Assembly (NCBI RefSeq): GCF_014306105.1
Contig: NZ_JACRVF010000005.1
Location: 1-64,000, forward strand
DNA length: 64,000 nt
Source: Pontibacter cellulosilyticus
Lineage (GTDB): Bacteria > Bacteroidota > Bacteroidia > Cytophagales > Hymenobacteraceae
Reading direction: 5' to 3'
Part shown: positions 26,705 to 35,828 of the stretch, one piece after another
Layout: each line of letters begins with the position of its first letter
Numbering within the stretch: the first letter of the stretch is position 1
Notes under the pieces: model-generated
Database searches by the model: none
Seen by the model: the letters and a program-made list of their open reading frames with translations, nothing else
What the model was told of the DNA's origin: nothing
Made by a program: the position numbers and the translations under genes

Positions 26705-29700
26705 ATGCACTCAAACCAAACGCTTAACTATAACAGCAAACTTTTTCAGCTTTTAGCCATGAAGCCATTATTAGTCAGCTTTTTGCTGCCTCTTCTCTTT
26801 GCACTGAACGGACTCTGGGAGTCTCCGGCCACAGTTTCAGATTGTAAGCCAATTATAACTTTTTCGGGATCAAATAGTCTCTGCACCTCCAGTTCGGTTA
26901 TACTTACAGCAAGTGAGGCAAGCTCTTATGCGTGGTCTAACGGTGCCACCACCCGTTCAATCACTGTTATAGAACCCGGAGCTTACTGGGTAAAAACCAC
27001 TAACGCAAATGGTTGTGAGGGCACTTCCGAAAGTATAACCATTGCAGGTAAGCCAGATGCCAGCATTGCCGATCCTGTCAATTTCTTTACGTACTGCAGT
27101 TACTCAGGCAATCAGTCATCATTTAGCCTTACCGTAGAAAATATCTCTACTACAAAAAGCACCAACGCCAGCTACAAAATTAATTGGGGCGATGGCAGCA
27201 CGACCACACTCGGAAAGGACTTTGAAACAGCCGATCATACTTATACTTCGGCCGGATCTTTTAATTTAGAGGTAACCGTAACAGGAGATAACGGATGCGT
27301 TAGCAAAAAAACGGAGCGGGTATTTATTGGAAGTAATCCCAGCCTTGGCCTTGCCAGCCGCGGCAACACCAACGACTGTGCTCCTGCTACTTTTACCTTC
27401 GATATTCTAAATACAGAAGGCAACTCGCCACAAACCATTTATACTTTCCAGTTTGACGATGGCAGTGCGCCGTTGCGCTTTACGCACGCCAACTTGCCTA
27501 AAACAATTGAGCATACCTTTACAGAATCGTCTAAAGGAAAATCACTTAATTCCTTTACCTTATCGGCTACTGCCGAGAACCCCTGTGGTATAACCCCAGC
27601 TACAGTAGGTGGTATAAAAATCTCTAAAGGTCCGGACGCAGATTTAGGTGTTGAAAAAACGATTGGCTGCGTGGATGAGCCCATAAAACTGACAGACCAA
27701 ACCATTAGCGGTTTCAACGCTAATTCGACAAACCCAAATGCAACGGCTACTTACTCAGTGCAATGGAAGATATTACCGGACACTGGCTGGGAGTTTGTAT
27801 CCGGAACATTTAAATCATCAAACCCAGCAGTAAAGTTTACAAAGCCCGGCGACTACACTATCCGAATTATCTCTACGCCAACAGGATCGGGTACTAAGTG
27901 TGCTGCAGACTCTTCGCAGAAGGTTATCAAGATCAACGCCCTGCCAGAAGCCAAATTTAAACTGAACGGCAGCAGCAACTGCGCTCCGGCAACTTTTACT
28001 GCTACAAATTCCTCTACAGGAGACGACCTGCAGTATGTATGGCAGGTAACACCAGCCACAGGCTGGGCTTATGCAAATGGTAAAAATGCCGGCTCTAAGG
28101 ATGCGGCTTTTACATTCAGCAAAGCAGGGAAGTATGTGGTATTACTTACGGCCAGCAACAACTGTAAAACCAGCCTGAAAGACACGACCATCACCATACA
28201 GGAAAAGCCAATAGTTACCCTGCCGGCACAGCAGACGTATTGTGGTCCGCAAAGTATAAACTTTAGTGCTGACAACGCAAAACATGCGCCTGCATATGAT
28301 AACCGGGAGTCTGCTATTACAGGATACACTTGGCAGGTTACCGGCCCTGGAAGTATAGCTTATGAAAACAATACTACCCAACGTTCGGCTAATCCATCTA
28401 TCAGATTCACTACACCCGGCGACTATGAGGTAAGCGTAGTGGCGACCAATGCCTGCGGCGATTCAGAACATGCAGTCCAGCAGATCAGAATAAATGCGCT
28501 GCCGGAGTTAGTGGCAAGCTCACCGAAGCAGGAGGTCTGCCTCGGCGAAAGCACAACCATCAGTGTAACAGGTGCCGATACCTATACCTGGGCTCCTGCT
28601 ACAGGGCTTAGTGCAACCACCGGCAATAGCGTTACTGCAAAACCAACTGAAACTACAACCTATACTATTACAGGCACCAACAGCAGCACCGGCTGTACCA
28701 GCACTACCACATATACGGTAGTGGTAAATCCATTACCAGTTGTTACAGTGGCTGCTGATAAAGCCGCTATCTGTCAGGGGCAGGATGAAGCCACACTTAC
28801 AGCAAGCGGTGCAGATACGTATACCTGGTCGCCGGCTACAGGCCTGAGCGCCACTGCGGGAGCATCTGTTACAGCCTCTCCTGCTGCCACTACAACTTAT
28901 ACAGTTACCGGCTACAATGCCCAAACAGGTTGCGCTACCTCTAAAACGGTAACAGTAACGGTAAACCCGCTGCCACAGGTAAATGCCGGTGCTGATATTA
29001 GTGTTTGCAACAACCCTGTGCCTACCAAACTTACCGGCTCTCCGGCTGGCGGTGTATGGTCTGGTGCAAACGTAGCAGCCGACGGTAATTTTACACCTCC
29101 ATCAGAAACAGGCAAGTATGAACTGACCTATACTTACACCAATAGCCTTGGCTGTGTTAATTCCGATAAGATGGTGGTTACCGTAGATCAGGCTCCGGTA
29201 GCTGATGCAGGTGAGGATAAGGTAGTTTGCCTGAACTCTGGCAGCTTTAACCTGACGGCTTCGCCGGCTGCCGGCACCTGGTCTGGTTCGCATGTAACGG
29301 CATCGGGTACATTTACACCTGCTGCGGTAGGTACTTTTACGCTTACTTATACGTATGGCACCGGCAGCTGCCGCACTACAGACCAGGTTCAGGTAACGGT
29401 AAACGCTCTGCCAACTGCACCGGTAGCATCAGGCACCACGATCTGCCCTGGCTTCAGTACCACACTCCAGGTACAGAACCCAACCGGGACGCTGGTATGG
29501 TATGATGCAGCAACAGGCGGTAAAAAAGTAGGCGAAGGCGAAAGCTTTACGACTCCTGTCCTGGATAAAACGACTACATACTATGTAGAGACAACCATAC
29601 CAGGTGGTTGTACCAGCCCACGTCGCGCGTTAGAAGTAACGGTTCGCCCGGCCACTCCTGCCCCGGTTGTGCAGCCGGTTATACTTTGCGGTACCGGCAA

Positions 29701-32700
29701 CAAAGCCATACTTGTAGCAGAAGGCAACGCCACAAGCTACCAATGGTTCGAGACAGCCACAAGCACAAAAATCATTTCTTCGGAAAGAACCTTTGACGCA
29801 GGCGTTGTAAACAGCAGCAGATCATACTTTGTGCAGGCCATAATTGATGGCTGTATCAGCCCAAGAACAGAGGCCAAAGTAGAAGTTTATCCTGTGTTAA
29901 GCAACAATACATTAACAGGTGTACCAACTATCTGTGCCGGTCAGAAGCCTGCAAGTATACTTGGCTCTACTCCTGCAGGCGGAAATGCAGTTTATACTTA
30001 TGAGTGGGAAAGCAGCATTGAAAGTGCTACAGCAGGCTTTACAAAGATCAACGGAGCTACGCAGAAGGACTATGCACCAAATGTATTAACGAGAACTACC
30101 TGGTTCAGAAGAACGGTTAAATCTGCCAGCTGCACCAGCACATCCCCTGCCGTTGAGGTTAAAGTAACTCTGGTTATTTCTAACAACTCTGTAAAGACAA
30201 GCACCAACACCATCATCTGCGAAAACAGCGTAGGCGATGAGATTACAGGCTCGCAGCCGGAAGGTGGCAGCGGAACTTATACTTACCTGTGGGAGATCAG
30301 CACAGCAGGTGCAGAGGGACCTTACAGAGCCGCAACAGGCACTAATGATCAGCAAAATTATAGTCCCGGCGCACTTGCTGTAACTACCTGGTTCAGGCGT
30401 GTGATTACATCCGGCACCTGCGAAAACCATTACAGCCAGCCGGTAAAAATTACGGTTTACAAGCCGATCACGAACAATAGCATTTCAGGAGAATCAACTA
30501 TCTGCGAAGCAGAGACTCCTGCCGTACTTCAGGGTTCACAGCCTGCTGAGGGCAACGGCAATTACATTTATCGTTGGGATATGAGCCACGACGGCACTAA
30601 TTTCCAGACTGCGATTGGCGACAATAACGGTATTAACTATGCAACAGGCCCTTTGACGGCTACCACCTGGTTCAGACGTGTGGTAAGCGGCGGCCCGTGC
30701 GGTACTAATATCAGTAACCTAGTTAAAGTAACAGTTAACCCGCGCATCCAAAACAACAGCATCACAGCGGTTGCCTCCATCTGTAGCGGACAGCAGGCAC
30801 CTGTGCTTAACCCGACGGCAACTATTGAGGGCGGAAACGGCACTTATACTTACAAGTGGCTTTACAGCACCAGCGGTGCAAACGGCAACTATACAGCCGC
30901 ACCTGGCAACAACACAGCATCAACCTACAATCCGGGTATACTTACCCAGACTACTTGGTACAAGCGCGAGGTTACTTCAGGAGCCTGCAGCAGCACATCG
31001 GCAGTTGTGGAGGTAACGGTAAATCCTTTGCCTGTTGCGCCTACGGTGAACCCTGTTACGATCTGCGAGAATACCAAAGCAACACTTAGCGTGGTAGCGA
31101 CAAGCGGAACATACAAATGGTATACTTCGGCTACGGCTACTGATGCAGTACATACAGGCATGAGTTTTACCACTCCTGCACTTGATGCTACTACTAATTA
31201 TTATGTGGAATCGGTGAGCACGAACGGTTGCGGTAGCCCGCAAAGAGCAGCTGTAAGGGTTACGGTTAACAAAAACATCAGCAGCAACACTATTACGGCA
31301 CCGGCGCAGCAACCGATCTGCGCAGGCCAAGTACCGGGTATGATCTCTGGTTCGCAGCCGGAAAATGGCAATGGCACTTATACTTTCCGTTGGGAACGCA
31401 GCACAACCGGTCCGGATAACGGCTTTACAAGTATAACCGGAGCTACGGCAGCTACCTACCAGCCACAGGCTTTAAGCACAACTACCTGGTTCAGAAGAGT
31501 GGTAGTGTCTGGTCCTTGTGCTGAAAGTATAAGCCCTGCGGTGAAGATCGAGGTAGTGCCAGTTATCAGCAACAACAGTATAACTACTGCCCAGACAATT
31601 TGCGAAGGCGATGTACCGGCTGCCTTTACAGGCACAACACCGGCAGGTGGCAACGGTACTTATACTTACCTATGGCAAAGCAGCACCGACGGCAGCACCT
31701 TTACAGCGGCCACAGGTGTGAACAACACTCAGAATTATACTGCTCCGGCAGCGCTTACGCAGTCTACGTGGTACAGAAGAATTGTTATGTCAGGCCCATG
31801 CCAGCAGGATGTAAGTGCAGCGGTTAAAGTAACAGTACAACCGGCTATCACAGGCAACACTCTTACCTCCGGCGACCAGATAATTTGCGCCGGCGCTATT
31901 CCGGCAAGTATAACAGGTGCTGCCCCGAAAGGCGGAAACAATATCTATGCTTATACCTGGGAGATCAGCTTAGACGGCACAAGCTTTAGCGAAGCACCGG
32001 GCACCAGAACCAATGCCACCTATCAGCCGCAGGCATTGAATCAGACTACCTGGTTCCGCAGAAAAGTTACATCAGGCAGCTGTGAAAGCTATTCTGAAGC
32101 CATCAAAGTAACGGTTAACGCTCCTATTGCAGCCAACGAGATTTCAGAAAGTCAGACCATCTGTACCGACACAGCTTCGCTGCCATTAACCGGCTCGCAG
32201 CCGACTGGCGGCACAGGCAGCTATACGTATCGTTGGGAGTACTCCACTACAGGCGCTGATGCTACAGACTTTAGAGCAGTGGCATCAAATGGTACAAGTA
32301 TAAATTATGCTCCTGCTGAGCTTTCTACCACCACCTGGTATAGACGAGTAGTAACTTCTGGTGCCTGCTCTATGCTATCGAATGTAGTGAAGGTGGAAGT
32401 AAACCCTGCTATCAGCAAGAACATTGTAACGCTGTCACAGACGATCTATTCGGGACAGGTTCCGGCTCCGCTTACAGGCTCTGCTCCTGCGGGAGGCAAC
32501 AACACTTATACTTACCTGTGGCAATACAGCGAAAACGGCACCGACTTTATGCCGGCAGCTGCTCTGAATACTGGTAAGAACTATGCACCGGGTGCCCTGA
32601 AAAAAGATACCTGGTTTAGAAGAATAGTATACTCAGGTGGTTGTGAGCATGTATCAGAGCCGGTAAAGATCACGGTTACGCCTGCCGTTGGCAATAACAA

Positions 32701-33979
32701 TATACAGGCAGACCAGATCATCTGTTTCGGCAACAAACCTGCTACGCTTACAGGTACCACACCGGCAGGGGGCGAGGGAGATTATACGTTTATCTGGCAG
32801 CAGAGCACAGTTGGCCCTGATGCCGGCTGGACAACGGCTACAGGTATAAACAATACGCAAAACTACAACGCTCCGGCGCTGAGCCAGCATACCTGGTACC
32901 GCCGCATCGTAATCTCAGGGCCTAATACCAGCACAAGTGACGCGGTGATGATCACAGTGAAGCCTGCCATGAGCAACAACAAAATCAGCACCAGCCAGAC
33001 CATTTGCTTTAACACGGCCCCGTCAACTATTACGGGTACTTTACCAACCGGAGGTAGCGGCACTTATACTTACCTGTGGGAGATCAGCACCGAAGGACCG
33101 GATAAGGGCTTTACTACAGCTCCGGGTGCCAATAACAGGCAAGACTACACCAGCAATCCGCTTACAAAAACGGTATGGCTACGCAGGGTTGTTACTTCTG
33201 AGTCGTGTGAGAGGCTGGTGAGTGATGCGGTGAAGATCACGGTTACACCGCTGCCGAAGACTCCAGAGGCGAAAGGCACCATAATATGCGCCGGTGCAAA
33301 GGCTACGATTACTGCAGTTAGCGAAGGCGGCAGACTGGAGTGGTTTGCAAGCGCAGCAGGTGGCAACCCGATTGCTATGGGCAGCAGCTATACTACGCCA
33401 GTTTTACAGCATACTACTTCTTACTATGTGCAGGAAGTGTCGCAGAGTTGTGCCAGCGAGCGCAGAGAGGTGAAGGTAACAGTACAGGAACCGAATGTAA
33501 ATGCAGGTCCGGACATGACAGTAGTAAACGGCAGAAGCGTGGAATTACAGGCTACCGGTGGCGTGAAGTATACCTGGTCTCCGGCCGAAACGCTGAGCGA
33601 TGCTAATGCAGCCAACCCAACAGCTTCTCCGGAAGTGACCACCACTTACACGGTAACAGCAGAAACGGAAGGCGGATGTACATTCACAGACCAGGTTACG
33701 GTTACGGTGCTGCCTCACGTGTTTATCCCGAACACCTTTACGCCTAACCGTGACGGTGTAAACGATAATTGGGAGATCCTGAACATCGAGAAGTACCCGA
33801 ACTGTAAGGTACAGGTGCTTAATCAGTGGGGTGGTCAGGTATTTGTGTCAGAGGGTTACAAACAGCCATGGGATGGACTACAGCAGGGCAAAGAACTGCC
33901 AATAGCCACCTACTACTATATCATCCAGTTAGATAGAACAGAAAAACCAATATCCGGTAGCGTTACCATTGTTAAGTAA
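26705..33979 (+). CDS. Giant Ig/PKD-repeat surface protein, T9SS type B tail
   Basis: 2424 residues. The ATG at 26705 is used here; the ATG at 26759 (residue 19) gives a tighter signal peptide (LLVSFLLPLLFALNG). The N-terminal third has an Ig-like domain and several PKD-like domains (about 45-600, for example KINWGDGST), then two GADTYTW-ATGLSA type units (about 600-760) and further Ig-like domains. Residues 1066-2184 contain eleven copies of a unit of about 94 residues, interrupted once by a different Ig-like unit. The end is a CHU_C/type B sorting domain (FIPNTFTPNRDGVND to VTIVK). No enzyme domain was seen, so an adhesin or gliding-type filament is inferred. Its PorP/SprF partner starts 9 nt downstream. 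Confidence 0.9.
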   Translation: MHSNQTLNYNSKLFQLLAMKPLLVSFLLPLLFALNGLWESPATVSDCKPIITFSGSNSLCTSSSVILTASEASSYAWSNGATTRSITVIEPGAYWVKTTNANGCEGTSESITIAGKPDASIADPVNFFTYCSYSGNQSSFSLTVENISTTKSTNASYKINWGDGSTTTLGKDFETADHTYTSAGSFNLEVTVTGDNGCVSKKTERVFIGSNPSLGLASRGNTNDCAPATFTFDILNTEGNSPQTIYTFQFDDGSAPLRFTHANLPKTIEHTFTESSKGKSLNSFTLSATAENPCGITPATVGGIKISKGPDADLGVEKTIGCVDEPIKLTDQTISGFNANSTNPNATATYSVQWKILPDTGWEFVSGTFKSSNPAVKFTKPGDYTIRIISTPTGSGTKCAADSSQKVIKINALPEAKFKLNGSSNCAPATFTATNSSTGDDLQYVWQVTPATGWAYANGKNAGSKDAAFTFSKAGKYVVLLTASNNCKTSLKDTTITIQEKPIVTLPAQQTYCGPQSINFSADNAKHAPAYDNRESAITGYTWQVTGPGSIAYENNTTQRSANPSIRFTTPGDYEVSVVATNACGDSEHAVQQIRINALPELVASSPKQEVCLGESTTISVTGADTYTWAPATGLSATTGNSVTAKPTETTTYTITGTNSSTGCTSTTTYTVVVNPLPVVTVAADKAAICQGQDEATLTASGADTYTWSPATGLSATAGASVTASPAATTTYTVTGYNAQTGCATSKTVTVTVNPLPQVNAGADISVCNNPVPTKLTGSPAGGVWSGANVAADGNFTPPSETGKYELTYTYTNSLGCVNSDKMVVTVDQAPVADAGEDKVVCLNSGSFNLTASPAAGTWSGSHVTASGTFTPAAVGTFTLTYTYGTGSCRTTDQVQVTVNALPTAPVASGTTICPGFSTTLQVQNPTGTLVWYDAATGGKKVGEGESFTTPVLDKTTTYYVETTIPGGCTSPRRALEVTVRPATPAPVVQPVILCGTGNKAILVAEGNATSYQWFETATSTKIISSERTFDAGVVNSSRSYFVQAIIDGCISPRTEAKVEVYPVLSNNTLTGVPTICAGQKPASILGSTPAGGNAVYTYEWESSIESATAGFTKINGATQKDYAPNVLTRTTWFRRTVKSASCTSTSPAVEVKVTLVISNNSVKTSTNTIICENSVGDEITGSQPEGGSGTYTYLWEISTAGAEGPYRAATGTNDQQNYSPGALAVTTWFRRVITSGTCENHYSQPVKITVYKPITNNSISGESTICEAETPAVLQGSQPAEGNGNYIYRWDMSHDGTNFQTAIGDNNGINYATGPLTATTWFRRVVSGGPCGTNISNLVKVTVNPRIQNNSITAVASICSGQQAPVLNPTATIEGGNGTYTYKWLYSTSGANGNYTAAPGNNTASTYNPGILTQTTWYKREVTSGACSSTSAVVEVTVNPLPVAPTVNPVTICENTKATLSVVATSGTYKWYTSATATDAVHTGMSFTTPALDATTNYYVESVSTNGCGSPQRAAVRVTVNKNISSNTITAPAQQPICAGQVPGMISGSQPENGNGTYTFRWERSTTGPDNGFTSITGATAATYQPQALSTTTWFRRVVVSGPCAESISPAVKIEVVPVISNNSITTAQTICEGDVPAAFTGTTPAGGNGTYTYLWQSSTDGSTFTAATGVNNTQNYTAPAALTQSTWYRRIVMSGPCQQDVSAAVKVTVQPAITGNTLTSGDQIICAGAIPASITGAAPKGGNNIYAYTWEISLDGTSFSEAPGTRTNATYQPQALNQTTWFRRKVTSGSCESYSEAIKVTVNAPIAANEISESQTICTDTASLPLTGSQPTGGTGSYTYRWEYSTTGADATDFRAVASNGTSINYAPAELSTTTWYRRVVTSGACSMLSNVVKVEVNPAISKNIVTLSQTIYSGQVPAPLTGSAPAGGNNTYTYLWQYSENGTDFMPAAALNTGKNYAPGALKKDTWFRRIVYSGGCEHVSEPVKITVTPAVGNNNIQADQIICFGNKPATLTGTTPAGGEGDYTFIWQQSTVGPDAGWTTATGINNTQNYNAPALSQHTWYRRIVISGPNTSTSDAVMITVKPAMSNNKISTSQTICFNTAPSTITGTLPTGGSGTYTYLWEISTEGPDKGFTTAPGANNRQDYTSNPLTKTVWLRRVVTSESCERLVSDAVKITVTPLPKTPEAKGTIICAGAKATITAVSEGGRLEWFASAAGGNPIAMGSSYTTPVLQHTTSYYVQEVSQSCASERREVKVTVQEPNVNAGPDMTVVNGRSVELQATGGVKYTWSPAETLSDANAANPTASPEVTTTYTVTAETEGGCTFTDQVTVTVLPHVFIPNTFTPNRDGVNDNWEILNIEKYPNCKVQVLNQWGGQVFVSEGYKQPWDGLQQGKELPIATYYYIIQLDRTEKPISGSVTIVK
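29900..33256 (+). repeat. Eleven tandem Ig-like units of about 94 codons
   Basis: Each unit starts near SNNSIT, followed by TIC, a G-x-x-PAGGNGTYTY-W strand, a QNY-AP turn, TTWFRR and SG-x-C, and ends VKVTV-P-I. Units 1-4 and 5-11 are separated by one divergent Ig-like unit. The GTYTY strand is often written with ACTTATACTTAC, so the TATACTT heptamer recurs once per unit in most copies. Unit 9 has Tyr in place of the first Cys and unit 10 has Asn in place of the second. Confidence 0.85.
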
Positions 33980-33988
33980 ATCAACTCT

Positions 33989-35011
33989 ATGAACAAACTT
34001 TTAGCCCTAGGTTTTGTGTGTCTTATGTTTGCTGGCCAGGCGATGGCACAGCAAAAACCACAGTACTCACAATATACATTAAACAATTACCTGCTTAACC
34101 CTGCTATCTCCGGCATTGAGAACTATGCCGACCTGAAGCTGGGTACCAGGCACCAGTGGTCTGGTTTGGAGGGAGCTCCGGAATCATACTATGCTACGCT
34201 GCACATGCCGATAAACATGAGTGCAAGCTCGTCATACAGCAGCAGAAGCAGAGGCCAGGTAGCAAAGGAGTCTACTTCTAAAAAAGGAAACGGGTATCGC
34301 CGGGCAAGGCCACACCATGGTATCGGTGCCATGGCCATGTCTACGAGAACAGGTCCTTTAAAGCGTGGCAGCCTTAGTTTCAGCTATGCTTACCACCAGC
34401 CAATCACCCGCGATCTGAGGGTGTCTGCAGGTGTAGCCCCAGGACTTATCCAATATAGCCTGGATCCGGGATATGTGAGGGTGGTAAACCAAAACGACCC
34501 TGCTGTGATGGACGGACGCATAAACGAGGTTAAGTTTGACCTGAACATGGGCCTGTGGCTCTACTCACAGAACTTTTATGTAGGGGTTGCCGGAGCACAG
34601 CTGGTGCCAAGCAAACGAGAGTATGCCATTTCCACAGGATCACCGGAGTATAATAACGGGCAACTGCAGCAGCACTTCTTTACCACTGCCGGCTACAGAT
34701 TGGATGTAACGCCCTATGTGGCCGTTATACCTTCTGTCATGGTAAAAATAGCAGAACCAAGCCCGGTCTCTGTAGATGCATCTGTAAAAGTACTGTACAG
34801 CAATCGCCTGTGGGCAGGAGCCTCTTACCGTCACCAGGAATCTGTATCAGCTATGGCAGGTATCAACATCAGTCCGTTGCTGGACCTGGCTTACTCCTAT
34901 GATGCCAGCACGTCGCCGCTAGCTGGTACAAATGCAGGCAGCCATGAGGTGGTATTAGGTTTCAAACTTCGTAATTCACGTAAAATACTTTGCCCGAAAT
35001 GGGCCTGGTAA
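33989..35011 (+). CDS. PorP/SprF family type IX secretion outer-membrane protein
   Basis: 340 residues, with signal peptide MNKLLALGFVCLMFAGQAMAQ. The PQYSQYTLNNYLLNPAISGIE and RHQWSGLEGAPES motifs are the family signature; the rest is a beta-barrel pattern. The start is 9 nt after the stop of the giant type B cargo gene, so it is that protein's dedicated export or anchoring partner by analogy with SprB/SprF. Compared with the other copy (7452-8447) it has a Ser/Arg-rich insert around residues 75-100. Confidence 0.92.
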   Translation: MNKLLALGFVCLMFAGQAMAQQKPQYSQYTLNNYLLNPAISGIENYADLKLGTRHQWSGLEGAPESYYATLHMPINMSASSSYSSRSRGQVAKESTSKKGNGYRRARPHHGIGAMAMSTRTGPLKRGSLSFSYAYHQPITRDLRVSAGVAPGLIQYSLDPGYVRVVNQNDPAVMDGRINEVKFDLNMGLWLYSQNFYVGVAGAQLVPSKREYAISTGSPEYNNGQLQQHFFTTAGYRLDVTPYVAVIPSVMVKIAEPSPVSVDASVKVLYSNRLWAGASYRHQESVSAMAGINISPLLDLAYSYDASTSPLAGTNAGSHEVVLGFKLRNSRKILCPKWAW

Positions 35012-35033
35012 TCGCTCTATACAACCATTTCGT

Positions 35034-35087
35034 TTTACATGTAATGCTATGGGAGGCGGCTCAAAAGGCCGCCTCCTTGCATGTAAA
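35034..35087 (+). terminator. Terminator after the PorP/SprF gene
   Basis: An inner stem GGAGGCGGC (35052-35060) pairs with GCCGCCTCC (35068-35076). An outer stem TTTACATG (35034-35041) pairs with CATGTAAA (35080-35087). A TTTTT run follows on the plus strand. Confidence 0.8.
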
Positions 35088-35133
35088 CTTTTTACTAAAA
35101 TAGAAGTATAGCTATGTACTAACCTTTACTCTC

Positions 35134-35523
35134 ATGATGCTGAAGAAAATCCTCGCTATCTTTTTTGGCTTAGCCTTTCTGTCTTTTGTAGCAGTGCAGT
35201 ACAACGATCCGGACCCTACTGTCTGGATGGTCATTTACGGCGCCGCTGCTATACTTTGCTTCTTAGCTGCATTCAATAAAGTACCTCATGCTATACTTTG
35301 GATCGCAGTTATACTTTGCGTGGCCGGAGGCATTTACATGTGGCCTGAAAAATATGAAGGCCTGAGCGTGGGAGGCGGAGACATCAAGAACATTGAAGAA
35401 GCACGGGAGGCACTTGGTCTTTTAATGATCGCTGTTATTTTCGGAGGATTTATACTTGCTGACAAGTATAGCCAACGTTCCAGGAGTGCAGCTGAACTGG
35501 CGCAAAAAAGAAAGTGGGCTTAG
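35134..35523 (+). CDS. TMEM220-like small membrane protein
   Basis: 129 residues with four predicted membrane segments (about 5-20, 30-47, 52-70 and 90-108). VQYNDPDPTVWMVIYG near the N-terminus is the conserved motif of the TMEM220 family, whose function is unknown. The C-terminus is short, basic and cytoplasmic. It has its own short leader after a strong terminator and is convergent with the copper genes, so no functional link to either side is visible. Confidence 0.75.
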   Translation: MMLKKILAIFFGLAFLSFVAVQYNDPDPTVWMVIYGAAAILCFLAAFNKVPHAILWIAVILCVAGGIYMWPEKYEGLSVGGGDIKNIEEAREALGLLMIAVIFGGFILADKYSQRSRSAAELAQKRKWA

Positions 35524-35544
35524 CCACCACGGCCAAACCCACTT
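35512..35544. terminator. Imperfect hairpin between convergent genes
   Basis: Arms 35512-35525 and 35531-35544 pair at 12 of 14 positions around a 5-nt loop and overlap the stop codon at 35521-35523. The two mismatches become G-U pairs in the minus-strand RNA, so it would work better as terminator for the CopZ-like gene. Confidence 0.45.
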
Positions 35545-35567
35545 CACACTTAATCAACACAAGCAGC

Positions 35568-35780
35568 TTACTGCACCGGTTCAGCCTTGAAACCGGCCTT
35601 TTCTACTGCAGTCTTTATCTCCTGGGCATCCAGCGTTTCTGTTTTCACTTCAAGTATCTTGTCTGGGTTGTTTGTATCCACATTCCACTCCTCTACCCCT
35701 TCCAGTTTATTCAGGTGAGGTGTTACAGCCTTTATGCAGCTGCCACAGTTTATCGTTGTTTTGAATTTATGCGTTTTCAT
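35568..35780 (-). CDS. Heavy-metal-associated (CopZ-like) copper chaperone
   Basis: 70 residues, the size of a free HMA domain with beta-alpha-beta-beta-alpha-beta pattern. The metal site is CGSC (C12 and C15), preceded by Asn-Cys instead of the usual Met-x-Cys. It would carry Cu(I) in the cytosol to the CopA ATPase encoded 48 nt upstream on the same strand, so one operon is likely. Confidence 0.85.
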   Translation of the reverse strand: MKTHKFKTTINCGSCIKAVTPHLNKLEGVEEWNVDTNNPDKILEVKTETLDAQEIKTAVEKAGFKAEPVQ

Positions 35781-35828
35781 CTTTTACCTATTTTTTATTT
35801 AACATAATTTACCAACTAATCACCTTTA

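Noticed and set aside
29900..33256. Tandem repeat array considered as CRISPR or other DNA repeat array
   Set aside because: The period of about 280 nt, intact reading frame and Ig-like protein pattern show coding domain repeats.
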